From NCBI RefSeq assembly GCF_030167915.1, contig NZ_JARGNB010000002.1, positions 1 through 64,000 on the forward strand: DNA of 64,000 nucleotides, read 5' to 3'. Positions 52,293 to 60,509 of the stretch are shown here, in pieces. This stretch comes from Aquabacterium humicola (GTDB lineage Bacteria; Pseudomonadota; Gammaproteobacteria; Burkholderiales; Burkholderiaceae_C). The position numbers and the translations under genes are program-made. Position 1 is the stretch's first letter; each line of letters opens with the position of its first letter. Under the pieces are notes generated by a model. It made no database searches. It was not told where the DNA came from and saw only the letters and a list, made by a program, of their open reading frames with translations.

Positions 52293-53105
52293 CTAGGCAG
52301 AAGCCTTCACTGCCGCGGACAGGTCACGGCCGCCGGCCAGCGACGAGCCGCCGTCCACCGGGATCACCGCGCCGGTGACGAAGCTGGCCAGCGACGAGCT
52401 CAGCACCAGCGCCATGTCGGCGACTTCACCCGTGGTGCCGAAGCGGCCGAGCGGGATGCTGGCCGTCATCGCGGCCACCGCGTCGGGTGTCGGCGCGAGC
52501 CGGCGGATGCCCTCGGTGTCGCCAATCGGGCCCGGCACGATCGAGTTGATGCGCACGCCGTCCGGCCCCCATTCCATCGCCAGCACGCGGGTCAGCATGT
52601 CGATGCCGGCCTTCGCGGCGCAGACGTGCGCCTGGTAGGGCGTCGGGTTGCTGGCCTGGGGCGCCGAGATGTTGATGACCGACGCGCCCGGCTTGCGCAG
52701 GTGCGCATGGCCCGAGCGCAGCACGTTGAAGCTGCCGATCAGGTCGATGTCGACCACCGTGCGGAAGCCCTTGCTCGACATGCCGAGCGCCGGTGCGACG
52801 AAGTTGCCGGCGGCGCCCGATACCAGCACGTCGATCGGGCCGAAGGCCTCGCGCGCGGCCGCCAGCGCCGCGTCGATCGCGTCGTAGTCGCGCACGTCGG
52901 CGCTGTGGCCGAGCACCTCGCCCCCGTGGCGGCGCAGGTGCTCGACGGCGCTCGCCACACGGTCGGCCGAACGGCTGGCGATGCAGACCTTCGCGCCGCG
53001 CTGCGCGAACGCGTCGGCGATGCCCAGGTTGATGCCGCTGCTGCCGCCGGCGACGAAGACATGGCGGCCGCTGAAATCGAACAGGTCGGTGAGGGTGGGT
53101 GTCAT
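52293..53105 (-). CDS. SDR-family 2,4-dienoyl-CoA reductase-like protein
   Basis: The 270-residue protein has the NADPH-binding VAGGSSGINLGIA and LVSGAAGNFVAPA. The usual catalytic tyrosine four residues before the lysine is missing (HVCAAKAGID), exactly as in 2,4-dienoyl-CoA reductases, and the MEWGPDGVRINSIVPGPI stretch is also typical of that branch. It would reduce a conjugated dienoyl-CoA. The gene is coupled to the preceding thioesterase by ATGA. Confidence 0.87.
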   Translation of the reverse strand: MTPTLTDLFDFSGRHVFVAGGSSGINLGIADAFAQRGAKVCIASRSADRVASAVEHLRRHGGEVLGHSADVRDYDAIDAALAAAREAFGPIDVLVSGAAGNFVAPALGMSSKGFRTVVDIDLIGSFNVLRSGHAHLRKPGASVINISAPQASNPTPYQAHVCAAKAGIDMLTRVLAMEWGPDGVRINSIVPGPIGDTEGIRRLAPTPDAVAAMTASIPLGRFGTTGEVADMALVLSSSLASFVTGAVIPVDGGSSLAGGRDLSAAVKASA

Positions 53106-53506
53106 CTCGGGTCCAGGTAGCGGAACGAACCAGTGGCGCGGGCGACCTCGCGGCCGTCGGCGTCGGTGACGACGGCGCGGCACAGCGCGACGCCGTCATC
53201 GACGGCGATCACCTCGCCGTCGGCGGTCAGCCGGCCGCGGCCCGGCTGCAGGTAGCTGGTATTGAGGTTCAGCGTGACGGCGGTGCGCATGAAGTCCACC
53301 TTCGACACCGCGGCGCTGGCCATCACCACGTCGACCAGCGTCGCGACGACGCCGCCGTGCATCGCGCCGATCAGGTTGTGCAACTCGCGCCGCTCGTCGA
53401 CGACGAGGCGCGCGCGGCCGTCGACCGAATACTCGCGCCGCACCCCCAGCAAGTGCATGAAGGGCACGCGCGCGAAGGCCTGGTGGCGGTCGGCGATGTC
53501 GTTCAT
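53102..53506 (-). CDS. PaaI-type hotdog-fold thioesterase
   Basis: The 134-residue protein has the hotdog thioesterase signature LIGAMHGGVVATLVDVVMASA, with the HGG loop and the acidic residue in the long helix, and the strands TLNLNTSYLQPG and ATGSFRYL. It probably hydrolyses dead-end CoA esters. It overlaps both neighbours by four bases (ATGA on each side), showing tight coupling within the operon. Confidence 0.9.
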   Translation of the reverse strand: MNDIADRHQAFARVPFMHLLGVRREYSVDGRARLVVDERRELHNLIGAMHGGVVATLVDVVMASAAVSKVDFMRTAVTLNLNTSYLQPGRGRLTADGEVIAVDDGVALCRAVVTDADGREVARATGSFRYLDPR

Positions 53507-55035
53507 GCCATGTGCTCGCTGCGCAGCGTCGTCTTCAGCACCTTGCCCGCCGCCGACAGCGGCATCGCATCGCGCACGCTGACGCTGCGCGGGCACTTGT
53601 AGCCGGCCAGCTGCTGCCGGCACCAGGCCTGCAGCACCTCGGCGACGGCGGCGGGATCGATGTCGGCACCCGGCTGCAGCACCACCACCGCGTGCACCGT
53701 CTCGCCCCAGCGTGCATCCGGCAGTCCGATCACCGCGGCTTCGCTGACGGCCGGGTGGCTGCGCAGCGCGGCCTCGACCTCGGCCGGGTAGACGTTCTCG
53801 CCGCCGGTGATGACCATGTCCTTCAGGCGGTCGGCGATGAAGAGGTAGCCCTCGTCGTCCATCCGGCCGCCGTCGCCGGTGTGGAACCAGCCGTCGTTCG
53901 GTGCCTTCTGCAGCGCCTGCGCGCTGGCCTCCGGCAGCTTCCAGTAGCCGCGCGTGACCATCGGGCCGCGCACGATGATCTCGCCGACCTGGCCGCGCGG
54001 CACGTTGCGGCCCTGTTCGTCGATCACGCGGATCTCGGCGCCCAGCCCGGCGCGGCCGACCGAGCGCAGCAGCCCCCGCGCCCGGGCTTCGGCACGGTGG
54101 TTCGCCGGCAGGTTGATGCACACCGCGCCGGCAGTCTCGGTGAGGCCGTAGGCCTGGAAGAACTCGGCGTGGGCCCAGGCCGCGAGCGCGCGGTCCAGCA
54201 GGTCCGGCGGCATCGGCGCGGCGCCGAAGGCGATGCGGTTGAGGCTCTGCAGCTTCGCGGCATCGAAGCCGGGCGCGTCGAGCAGCGCCTGCAGCATCGT
54301 CGGCACGACGATGGTGTCGGTGATGCCGTGACGTTCGATGGCGGCCAGCACCGCGTCGGCGCGGAACTGCGGCATCGTCACGCAGGTGCCGCCGACGATC
54401 GATTGGCCGATGAGGCGGCCGAGTCCCGCGACATGGAACAGCGGCGCGACCAGCAGCGATACGCTGTCGGGTGCGTTGTTCAACTCGGCGCCGCGCGTCA
54501 TCGATGCGGTCCAGAAGTTCGCGTGCGACAGCATCACGCCCTTCGAGCGACCGGTGGTGCCGCCGGTGTAGAGGATCGCGGCCAGCGCGTCGCCGCCGGT
54601 GCGCGTGTCGTCGATCGGTGCGAGGCGAGCCCCCTCGGCCGCAATGGCGTCGGCGTGCGCGGCCGGCACGACGTCGGCCAGCGCCGCGGCATTGGCCTCG
54701 AACGATTCGTCGGCGACCAGCAAGCGCGCCTCGCAGTCGGCCACCGCGAAGCGCAGCTCGGGCAGGCTCCAGCGCGTGTTGAGCGGGCAGGCGACGGCGC
54801 CCAGCCACCAGCAGGCCACCAGCTGCGTGATGAGCTTGTCGTTGTTTGGCGCCAGCAGCGCGACGCGGTCCCCGGCGCCGACGCCACGGGCCTGCAGCGC
54901 GGCGGCCTGGCGGCCGACCTGCTCGGCGAACTCGGCGAAGGTCCAGTGGCGCTCGTGGCCGTCGGCCAGGTGCTGCAACGCCACCTTGTGCGGGTGGCGC
55001 TGCAGCGCGCGGTGCAGGCCCTGGGTCAGGTACAT
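53503..55035 (-). CDS. AMP-forming acyl-CoA ligase
   Basis: The 510-residue enzyme starts at MYLTQGLHRAL. Its signatures are YTGGTTGRSKGVMLS (with Gly replacing the usual Ser), FQAYGLTETAGAV, GWFHTGDGGRMDDEGY and the lysine in LSAAGKVLKTTL. It resembles medium/long-chain or aromatic acid ligases of catabolic operons. It is the second ligase of the same operon, so two acids or two stages of one pathway may be activated. Confidence 0.92.
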   Translation of the reverse strand: MYLTQGLHRALQRHPHKVALQHLADGHERHWTFAEFAEQVGRQAAALQARGVGAGDRVALLAPNNDKLITQLVACWWLGAVACPLNTRWSLPELRFAVADCEARLLVADESFEANAAALADVVPAAHADAIAAEGARLAPIDDTRTGGDALAAILYTGGTTGRSKGVMLSHANFWTASMTRGAELNNAPDSVSLLVAPLFHVAGLGRLIGQSIVGGTCVTMPQFRADAVLAAIERHGITDTIVVPTMLQALLDAPGFDAAKLQSLNRIAFGAAPMPPDLLDRALAAWAHAEFFQAYGLTETAGAVCINLPANHRAEARARGLLRSVGRAGLGAEIRVIDEQGRNVPRGQVGEIIVRGPMVTRGYWKLPEASAQALQKAPNDGWFHTGDGGRMDDEGYLFIADRLKDMVITGGENVYPAEVEAALRSHPAVSEAAVIGLPDARWGETVHAVVVLQPGADIDPAAVAEVLQAWCRQQLAGYKCPRSVSVRDAMPLSAAGKVLKTTLRSEHMA

Positions 55036-55046
55036 CGTGGGGCCTT

Positions 55047-55463
55047 TCAGCGCGCTGCGCCGTCGTCCGATGTGGCCGCGTGCTTCGTGCGGTAGCGGAA
55101 GGTGCCCATCGACTTGGCGACGACCTCGCCGGTCGAGTCGGTCACCTCGGCCTCGCAGAAGCACACCGACTTGCCGCCGCCGGTGGCGCGGCCGGTGGCC
55201 TCCAGCCGGCCGCTGGACGGGCGCATGAAGCCGATGTGCATGTCGATGGTCACCACCTCGCGGCTGAAGTCGACCTTGCTGAGGGCCGCGTTGGCCATGG
55301 CGCTGTCGAGCAGGGTCATCACCACGCCCCCATGCCCCGCGCCGTGGTTGTTCAGCAGGTCGGGCTGCAGCTCCAGCGTGACGACCGCCTCGCCGCCACC
55401 GACGCGCACGCGGCGCATGCCGATCTTGTCGAGGAAGGGGATGAAGCGTTCTGCAACCTGCAC
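55047..55463 (-). CDS. PaaI-type hotdog-fold thioesterase
   Basis: I place the start at GTG 55463 (MQVAERFIPFLDKIG), which has AAGGA six bases upstream. A longer frame from ATG 55565 would translate the dispersed hairpin repeat into proline/glycine-rich residues and is less likely. The 138-residue protein has the hotdog signature LLNNHGAGHGGVVMTLLDSAMANA and SMGTFRYR. It is similar to the other thioesterase of this operon and probably also releases CoA from side products. Confidence 0.85.
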   Translation of the reverse strand: MQVAERFIPFLDKIGMRRVRVGGGEAVVTLELQPDLLNNHGAGHGGVVMTLLDSAMANAALSKVDFSREVVTIDMHIGFMRPSSGRLEATGRATGGGKSVCFCEAEVTDSTGEVVAKSMGTFRYRTKHAATSDDGAAR

Positions 55464-55518
55464 GTCGGGTCCTTGGTCAAGCGGCCGCCGCGGAACCGGC
55501 TCTGCCGGGCCGCTGGGG

Positions 55519-55561
55519 GCGCCCCCTTGAGGGGGTGGCGCCGAAGGCGCTACGGGGGTGG
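55519..55561. repeat. dispersed GC-rich hairpin repeat, copy 2
   Basis: The 43-bp element contains CCCCCTTGAGGGGG and GGCGCCGAAGGCGC, and matches 32 of 43 positions of the copy at 16931-16973. It fills the gap between the Bug gene and the thioesterase start preferred here. Several changes are paired across the stems, suggesting the RNA or cruciform structure is what matters. Confidence 0.8.
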
Positions 55562-55575
55562 TCATGTCTGCGCGT

Positions 55576-56565
55576 TCATTCCGGTTTGAAGCCGATCTCG
55601 TCGAGCATGGCCTTCTCGCGCTGGAACTGCGCCGTCGCATAGGCCTTGTAGCCGGCCGGGTCGAGCAGCGCGGGCGCCAGGTCGAAGTCGTTGGCGACGC
55701 GCTTGTAGTCGGCGTCTTCGGTGGCCTTGCGGAAGGCCCCGTGCAGGCGCTCGAGGATCGGCTGCGGCAGGTTGCGCGGTGCGACGAGGCCGATGTTCGA
55801 CTGCACGACGAAATCGTGGCCCAGCTCTTTCAAGGTCGGCACGTTCGGCCAGCGCTGCAGGCGCGTCTCGGTCATCGTCGCCAGCAGCCGCACCTTGCCC
55901 GAGGTCGCCATCGCGCCGAAGCCGGGGTCGCCGTAGACGTCGAGGTGGCCGCCGATCAGCGCCGTGAAGGCTTCGCTGCCGCCCTTGAACGGGATCAGGT
56001 TGAACTTCACGCCGGCCGACTTCGCGAGGCGCTCGGCCATGATGCGGTTGACGCTGATCGCGCCGACGTTGCCCCAGCTGACCTCGCCCGGCCGCTTCTT
56101 CGCTTCGGCAAGCAGGTCGGCCATCGACTTCCACGGCGAATCGGCCGCCACCGCGATGCCGGTCGACAGGCTGGCGAGGCCGATGATGTAGGTGAAGTCC
56201 TTCAGCGGATCCCAGCTTGTCTTCGCGATCAGGGGCTGGCGGATCACCGAGTTGTGCATCACCGCGATCGTGTAGCCGTCGGCGTCGCCCATCGTCGCCA
56301 GCCCCGCGGTCCCGGTGACGCCGCCGGCGCCCGGCTTGTGCAGCAGCACGACGGGCTGGCCGAGGTCCTTGGCGACGGCGTTGCCGAGCGCGCGGAAGAT
56401 CGGGTCGAACGAGCCGCCCGGCGGGAAGGGCAGCACCAGCGTGATCGGCTTGTTCGGCCAGGCCTGCGCGCGGGCCGCGTTCGGCAGCAGCAGCATCGCG
56501 CAAAGCGCCAGGCCGGCCAGCAGCCAGAGCCGGGGGTCGTGGCGGGAACGGGGGAATGCGCGCAT
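55576..56565 (-). CDS. Bug/TctC-family periplasmic solute-binding protein
   Basis: The 329-residue protein starts at MRAFPRSR and has a long signal peptide with cleavage near ARAQA. The family segments ITLVLPFPPGGSFDP, WGNVGAISVNRIMAERLA and LIPFKGGSEAFTALIGGHLD are intact. It lies between an acyl-CoA ligase and a thioesterase in the nine-gene operon, so it probably binds the acid that the operon degrades. No membrane transporter subunits are present. Confidence 0.93.
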   Translation of the reverse strand: MRAFPRSRHDPRLWLLAGLALCAMLLLPNAARAQAWPNKPITLVLPFPPGGSFDPIFRALGNAVAKDLGQPVVLLHKPGAGGVTGTAGLATMGDADGYTIAVMHNSVIRQPLIAKTSWDPLKDFTYIIGLASLSTGIAVAADSPWKSMADLLAEAKKRPGEVSWGNVGAISVNRIMAERLAKSAGVKFNLIPFKGGSEAFTALIGGHLDVYGDPGFGAMATSGKVRLLATMTETRLQRWPNVPTLKELGHDFVVQSNIGLVAPRNLPQPILERLHGAFRKATEDADYKRVANDFDLAPALLDPAGYKAYATAQFQREKAMLDEIGFKPE

Positions 56566-56600
56566 CGTTGTCTCCGTGTCGGTGTTGGGTGGTGTGGGGT

Positions 56601-58328
56601 TCAGGAAGCGGCCGCGGCCTGCTCGGCCTGGAGCTCGCGCCAGGCCACCTTGCCCGTGCCGGACTTGGGCAGCGCGGCGCGGAATTCCACCGTGCGCGGC
56701 GCCTTGTAGACGGCCATCTGCTCGCGGCACCAGGCCATCAGCTCGGCCTCGCTCAAGGCGTGGCCCGGCTTCAGCACCACCACCGCTTTCACCGATTCGC
56801 CCTGGCGCGCATCCGGCACCGCGACGACGCAGGCCTCGTGCACGGCCGGGTGGCGGTACAGCAGGCTCTCGACCTCGGCCGGCCAGACCTTGTAGCCGCT
56901 GACGTTGATCATGCGCTTGAGGCGGTCGCGCATGAAGAAGTAGCCTTCGCCGTCCATGCTCGCGAGGTCGCCGGTGCGGAAGAAGCGCTGGCCGTCGCGT
57001 TCGAAGAAACTCGCGGCATTGGCTGCGTCGTCATGCCAGTAGCCCTGCATCACCTGCGGCGCGCTGGTCACCAGCTCGCCGACCTCGCCCGCCGGCAGCT
57101 CGGCCAGCGTCTCGGGATCGACGATGCGCGAATCGACGCCGAAGGCCGGGATGCCCAGGCACTGGCGCTTGCCGCGGCCCAGCGGGTTGCAGTGCAGGAA
57201 GGATGCGGTCTCGGTCAGGCCATAACCTTCGATGTACGTGAGTCCGAAACGCTCCTTCAGCATCGCCGACACCGCATCGGGCATCGCGGCGCCGCCGCCA
57301 TTGAGCACCGCCAGGCTCGTCAGGTCGCGGCGCTGCGCTTCGGGGTGGGCGAAGAAGTCGACCAGCATCGCCGGCGGCGCGGCCCAGGCGCTGACGCGGT
57401 AGCGCTCGATCAGCCGCGCGGTGTTGGCCGCGTCCCAGCGCGGCTGCAGCACGACCGTGGCGCCCAGCGCCATCGGCATCAGCATCGCGTTCTGCATGCC
57501 CAGCAGATGGAACAGCGGCGCGACCCCCATCACCACCGAGGCGCGGTGCAAGCCGCGCCAGGCGATGGCCGCCAGCGTGGACGCGAGCAGCGTGCGGTGC
57601 GTGTGCATGCAGCCCTTGGGCCGGCCGGTGGTGCCGGAGGTGTAGGGCAGCAGGCACAGGTCGTCGGGCGACGCGTTCACCGCGCCGGCAGCGAGGCCCG
57701 CGCCGATCGCCTGCTGCCAGTGCACCAGGCGCGGATCGTCCAGCGGCTCGCGCGGTGCCCGCACCCCGTCGGGCACGTTCAGGTCGGTGCTGCGGCCGAG
57801 TGCGTCGGCATAGGTGTGCACGACGGCATGCCGCAGCCGGCCGTCGGCCATCGCGGGCTGCACCGTGCGCAGCAGTTCCTGGGCGACCAGCGCGACCGCG
57901 GCGCCGCTGTCGGCGATGTAGTGGTCGAGCTCGGTGGCGGTGCTCATCGCGTTGACCGGCACCACCACCGCGCCGCAGCGCACGACGGCGTGGAAGGCGA
58001 TGGTGAACTGCGGGCAGTTCTGGCTCATCAGCAGCACGCGGTCGCCGGGCTGCACGCCGGCGCGCTGCTGCAGGTGGCCGGCGAGCGCCTCCACCTGGGC
58101 CTTCACGTCGGCGAAGCTGAAGTGGCGGTCGAAGAAGATCAGCGCCGGCTTGTCCGGATGCCGCGCGGCGGCGGCGTCGAGATGGTCGATCAGCGTGACC
58201 TCGGGCAGCTCGAGCGTGCGCGGCAGGTGCTTCGGCCACGCGCCGAACCACGGGGCGCTGCGGGCGGCGGCGGGCGGGGCGTGCGGCGTGGTCATCTCGG
58301 ACGGGAAGGTCGGCGTGCGGTCGGTCAC
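56601..58328 (-). CDS. AMP-forming acyl-CoA ligase, first gene of the nine-gene operon
   Basis: The enzyme has up to 575 residues from a GTG at 58328; the ATG at 58295 gives a slightly shorter product and neither start has a clear ribosome site. Signatures are YTSGTTGRPKGCMHT, IEGYGLTETASF, RFFRTGDLASMDGEGY and the lysine in PKSGTGKVAWREL. Its layout resembles long-chain or aryl acid ligases. A GGGGGT box related to those of the LysR region lies just upstream. Confidence 0.9.
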   Translation of the reverse strand: MTDRTPTFPSEMTTPHAPPAAARSAPWFGAWPKHLPRTLELPEVTLIDHLDAAAARHPDKPALIFFDRHFSFADVKAQVEALAGHLQQRAGVQPGDRVLLMSQNCPQFTIAFHAVVRCGAVVVPVNAMSTATELDHYIADSGAAVALVAQELLRTVQPAMADGRLRHAVVHTYADALGRSTDLNVPDGVRAPREPLDDPRLVHWQQAIGAGLAAGAVNASPDDLCLLPYTSGTTGRPKGCMHTHRTLLASTLAAIAWRGLHRASVVMGVAPLFHLLGMQNAMLMPMALGATVVLQPRWDAANTARLIERYRVSAWAAPPAMLVDFFAHPEAQRRDLTSLAVLNGGGAAMPDAVSAMLKERFGLTYIEGYGLTETASFLHCNPLGRGKRQCLGIPAFGVDSRIVDPETLAELPAGEVGELVTSAPQVMQGYWHDDAANAASFFERDGQRFFRTGDLASMDGEGYFFMRDRLKRMINVSGYKVWPAEVESLLYRHPAVHEACVVAVPDARQGESVKAVVVLKPGHALSEAELMAWCREQMAVYKAPRTVEFRAALPKSGTGKVAWRELQAEQAAAAS

Positions 58329-58367
58329 GGTGTCGATCGATGCTAGGCGGCGGGGTGGCCGGTGCCT

Positions 58368-58394
58368 ATCTGCATTTCGCGAAGCGGGGGTTTC
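58368..58394 (-). promoter_or_regulatory. candidate LysR-regulon box C
   Basis: On the plus strand it begins ATCTGCATTTCGCGAA and continues GCGGGGGTTTC. It shares ATCTG-ATTTC, GAA and the GGGGG run with box B, though with small spacing changes. It precedes the nine-gene catabolic operon. TTCGCGAA in its centre is a perfect dyad. Weaker than the A-B match. Confidence 0.45.
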
Positions 58395-58427
58395 GCGCAG
58401 CGGAAGGGCAGGGGCGCCGAGCCGGGT

Positions 58428-59588
58428 TCAGCGGTCCATCGCGCGCGCGATGACTTCCTTCATCACCTCGTTGGCGCCGCCGTAGATGCGGCCCACGCGC
58501 GCGTCGGCGTACATGCGGGCGATCGGGTACTCGTTCATGTAGCCATAACCGCCGTGCATCTGCAGGCAGTCGTCGACCACCTGGCACAGCTGCTGGGTGA
58601 TCCACCACTTGGCCATCGCCGCGGTCGGCACGTCGAGCTCGCCGCGTTGCAGCCGCGCGATGCAGTCGTCGACGAAGCTGCGCGCGATGGTCGAGGCGGT
58701 CTGGCATTCGGCGAGCTTGAAGCGCGTGTTCTGCATCGCCATCAAGGGCTCGCCGAAGACCTTGCGCTGCTGCACGTAGGCCAGCGTGTCGTCGACGGCG
58801 CGCTGCATCGTCGCGGCGGCGCCGACGGCGATCAGCAGCCGCTCGCGCGGCAGCTGCTGCATCAGCTGCGAGAAGCCGCGGCCTTCTTCGCCGCCGAGCA
58901 GGTTGTCCACCGGCACGCGCACGTCGTCGAAGAACAGCTCCACCGTGTCCTGCGCACGCTGGCCGATCTTGTCGAGCAGGCGGCCGCGGCGGAAGCCCGG
59001 CAGGTCGCGCGTCTCGACCACCAGCAGCGAGACGCCTTTCGCCTGCGCCTGCGCATCGGTCTTCACCGCGACGATCACCAGGTCGGCGTGGAAGCCGTTG
59101 GTGATGAAGGTCTTGGTGCCGTTGACCACGTAGTGATCGCCGTCGCGCACCGCGGTGGTCCGGATGCGCTGCAGGTCGGTGCCGGCGCCGGGCTCGGTCA
59201 TCGCGATGGCGGCGATCATCTCGCCGCTGGCCATCGCCGGCAGCCAGCGCTGCTTCTGCGCTTCGCTGGCATAGGCCAGCAGGTAGTGCGCGACGATGCC
59301 CGAGTGCACGTTGATGCTGAAGCTGTTGACCAGCGCGCGCTGCTGTTCTTCGCAGATGACCGCTTCATGCAGGAAGTGGCCGCCGCCCCCGCCGTACTGC
59401 TCGGGAATGCCGGCGCAGAGCAGGCCGAGATCACCGGCGCGCTTCCAGATGCGGCGGTCGACATGCTTCTGTGACGCCCAGGCCTCGTGGTTCGGCGCGC
59501 ACTCGGTCTCGAAGAAGCGCCGCGCGGTGTCGCGCAGCAGCTCCAGCTCGGGGTCCATCCAGGCGCGCGGCGGGGCGGTGATCGGCAT
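58428..59588 (-). CDS. acyl-CoA dehydrogenase
   Basis: The 386-residue flavoenzyme starts at MPITAPPRAWMD, with GGAG eight bases upstream; the GTG at 59597 is less likely. It has IAMTEPGAGTDLQRIRTT, VFGEPLMAMQNTRF and QMHGGYGYMNEYPIARMYAD. The position of the usual catalytic glutamate reads RIYGGANEVMKEV, as in isovaleryl- and long-chain acyl-CoA dehydrogenases, where the base lies on another helix. It ends the four-gene operon with thiolase and two MaoC-type genes. Confidence 0.92.
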   Translation of the reverse strand: MPITAPPRAWMDPELELLRDTARRFFETECAPNHEAWASQKHVDRRIWKRAGDLGLLCAGIPEQYGGGGGHFLHEAVICEEQQRALVNSFSINVHSGIVAHYLLAYASEAQKQRWLPAMASGEMIAAIAMTEPGAGTDLQRIRTTAVRDGDHYVVNGTKTFITNGFHADLVIVAVKTDAQAQAKGVSLLVVETRDLPGFRRGRLLDKIGQRAQDTVELFFDDVRVPVDNLLGGEEGRGFSQLMQQLPRERLLIAVGAAATMQRAVDDTLAYVQQRKVFGEPLMAMQNTRFKLAECQTASTIARSFVDDCIARLQRGELDVPTAAMAKWWITQQLCQVVDDCLQMHGGYGYMNEYPIARMYADARVGRIYGGANEVMKEVIARAMDR

Positions 59589-59607
59589 CTTGTTCACTCC
59601 TGGTGCA

Positions 59608-60027
59608 TCACGGCAGGGCGATCACCGCGTCGCCGCTCAACTTGACCTGGCCGTCCTGATCGACGGTGGACAACGCCAGCCGCATGCGGCGCTCGCCGTC
59701 GGCCTCGAACTTCTCGACCACCGTGCCGCGGCAGGTGATGCGCGCGCCCACCGGCGTGATCGATACGAAGCGCACGCCGTACTGGCGCAGCGCCTGCTGG
59801 GGCACCCAGTTCGTCAGCAGCCGGCCGAGATGGGCCATCGACAACATGCCGTGCGCGAACACGTCGGGCTGTCCGGCCGAGCGCGCGAAGTCGAGGTCGA
59901 CATGGATCGGGTTGTGGTCGCCCGAGGCGCCGCAGTACAGCGCCAGCGCCAGGCGCGAGATCGGCTCGGTGGTGAATGCAGGCAGGCTGTCGCCGACCTG
60001 CAGCGATTCGTAGCTCGGCAGGGTCAT
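59608..60027 (-). CDS. MaoC-family (R)-specific enoyl-CoA hydratase
   Basis: The protein has about 139 residues from MTLPSYESLQVG; an ATG at 60042 adds five residues. The hydratase-2 motif YCGASGDHNPIHVD contains the catalytic aspartate and histidine, and AHGMLSMAHLGRLL completes the hotdog core. It adds water to a trans-2-enoyl-CoA, giving the R-alcohol. It lies five bases after a second, MaoC-like N-terminal-type gene; such pairs can form a heteromeric hydratase, as in steroid and bile-acid degradation. Confidence 0.9.
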   Translation of the reverse strand: MTLPSYESLQVGDSLPAFTTEPISRLALALYCGASGDHNPIHVDLDFARSAGQPDVFAHGMLSMAHLGRLLTNWVPQQALRQYGVRFVSITPVGARITCRGTVVEKFEADGERRMRLALSTVDQDGQVKLSGDAVIALP

Positions 60028-60046
60028 CGTGGTTCCAGTCATGGGG

Positions 60047-60490
60047 TCAGCCGTTGCGTTGCACGGTGACGGATCGCAGCTCGGCGACCAGCGCACCGTG
60101 CTGGTTGCTCACGCGCGTGCTGCGCACGACGAACTCCAGCGCGCCGTTCTTCTTGTCGTAGATGTCCTCGATGCGCTGCTCGAAGCGCAGCACGTCGCCG
60201 GCGCAGGCCGGGGCGTGGTACGTGAACTGCTGCTCGCCGTGCAGCAGGCGGCGGTAGTCCAGGCCCAGCAGCTCGCGGATCGCGCCCGGGTTCGGGCCGT
60301 CCATCTCGAGGCAGAACAGGAACGTGGGCGGGACCGGCAGGTCGCGGTGGCCGGCGTCGCGCGCGGCGGCGGGGTCGCCGTAGACCGGGTCGGCCTGGCC
60401 GGTGGCCTTGGCGAAGAAGCGCAGCCGGCCGGCCTCGACCGGCACGGTGAAGGCGGGCATCGTGTGGCCGATGTGGCGGCGGTCAATCAT
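60047..60490 (-). CDS. MaoC-like N-terminal-type (FAS1-like) dehydratase subunit
   Basis: The 147-residue protein fits the FAS1-like dehydratase/MaoC N-terminal family: ATGQADPVYGDPAAARDAGH, VPPTFLFCLEMD and LHGEQQFTYHAPACAGDVL. It lacks the complete hydratase-2 motif, as expected for the non-catalytic half of a split hydratase. The neighbouring MaoC protein supplies that motif, so the two probably assemble. Third-from-last position in the thiolase operon. Confidence 0.87.
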   Translation of the reverse strand: MIDRRHIGHTMPAFTVPVEAGRLRFFAKATGQADPVYGDPAAARDAGHRDLPVPPTFLFCLEMDGPNPGAIRELLGLDYRRLLHGEQQFTYHAPACAGDVLRFEQRIEDIYDKKNGALEFVVRSTRVSNQHGALVAELRSVTVQRNG

Positions 60491-60509
60491 CGTTTGCTCC
60501 GGTCGACGC

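Noticed and set aside
52293-53105. SDR protein that seems catalytically dead because the active tyrosine is missing
   Set aside because: Dienoyl-CoA reductases of this family normally lack that tyrosine, so the sequence is what the family predicts.
58428-59588. Acyl-CoA dehydrogenase apparently missing its catalytic glutamate
   Set aside because: The YGG variant is normal for the isovaleryl/long-chain branch, in which the base is elsewhere.
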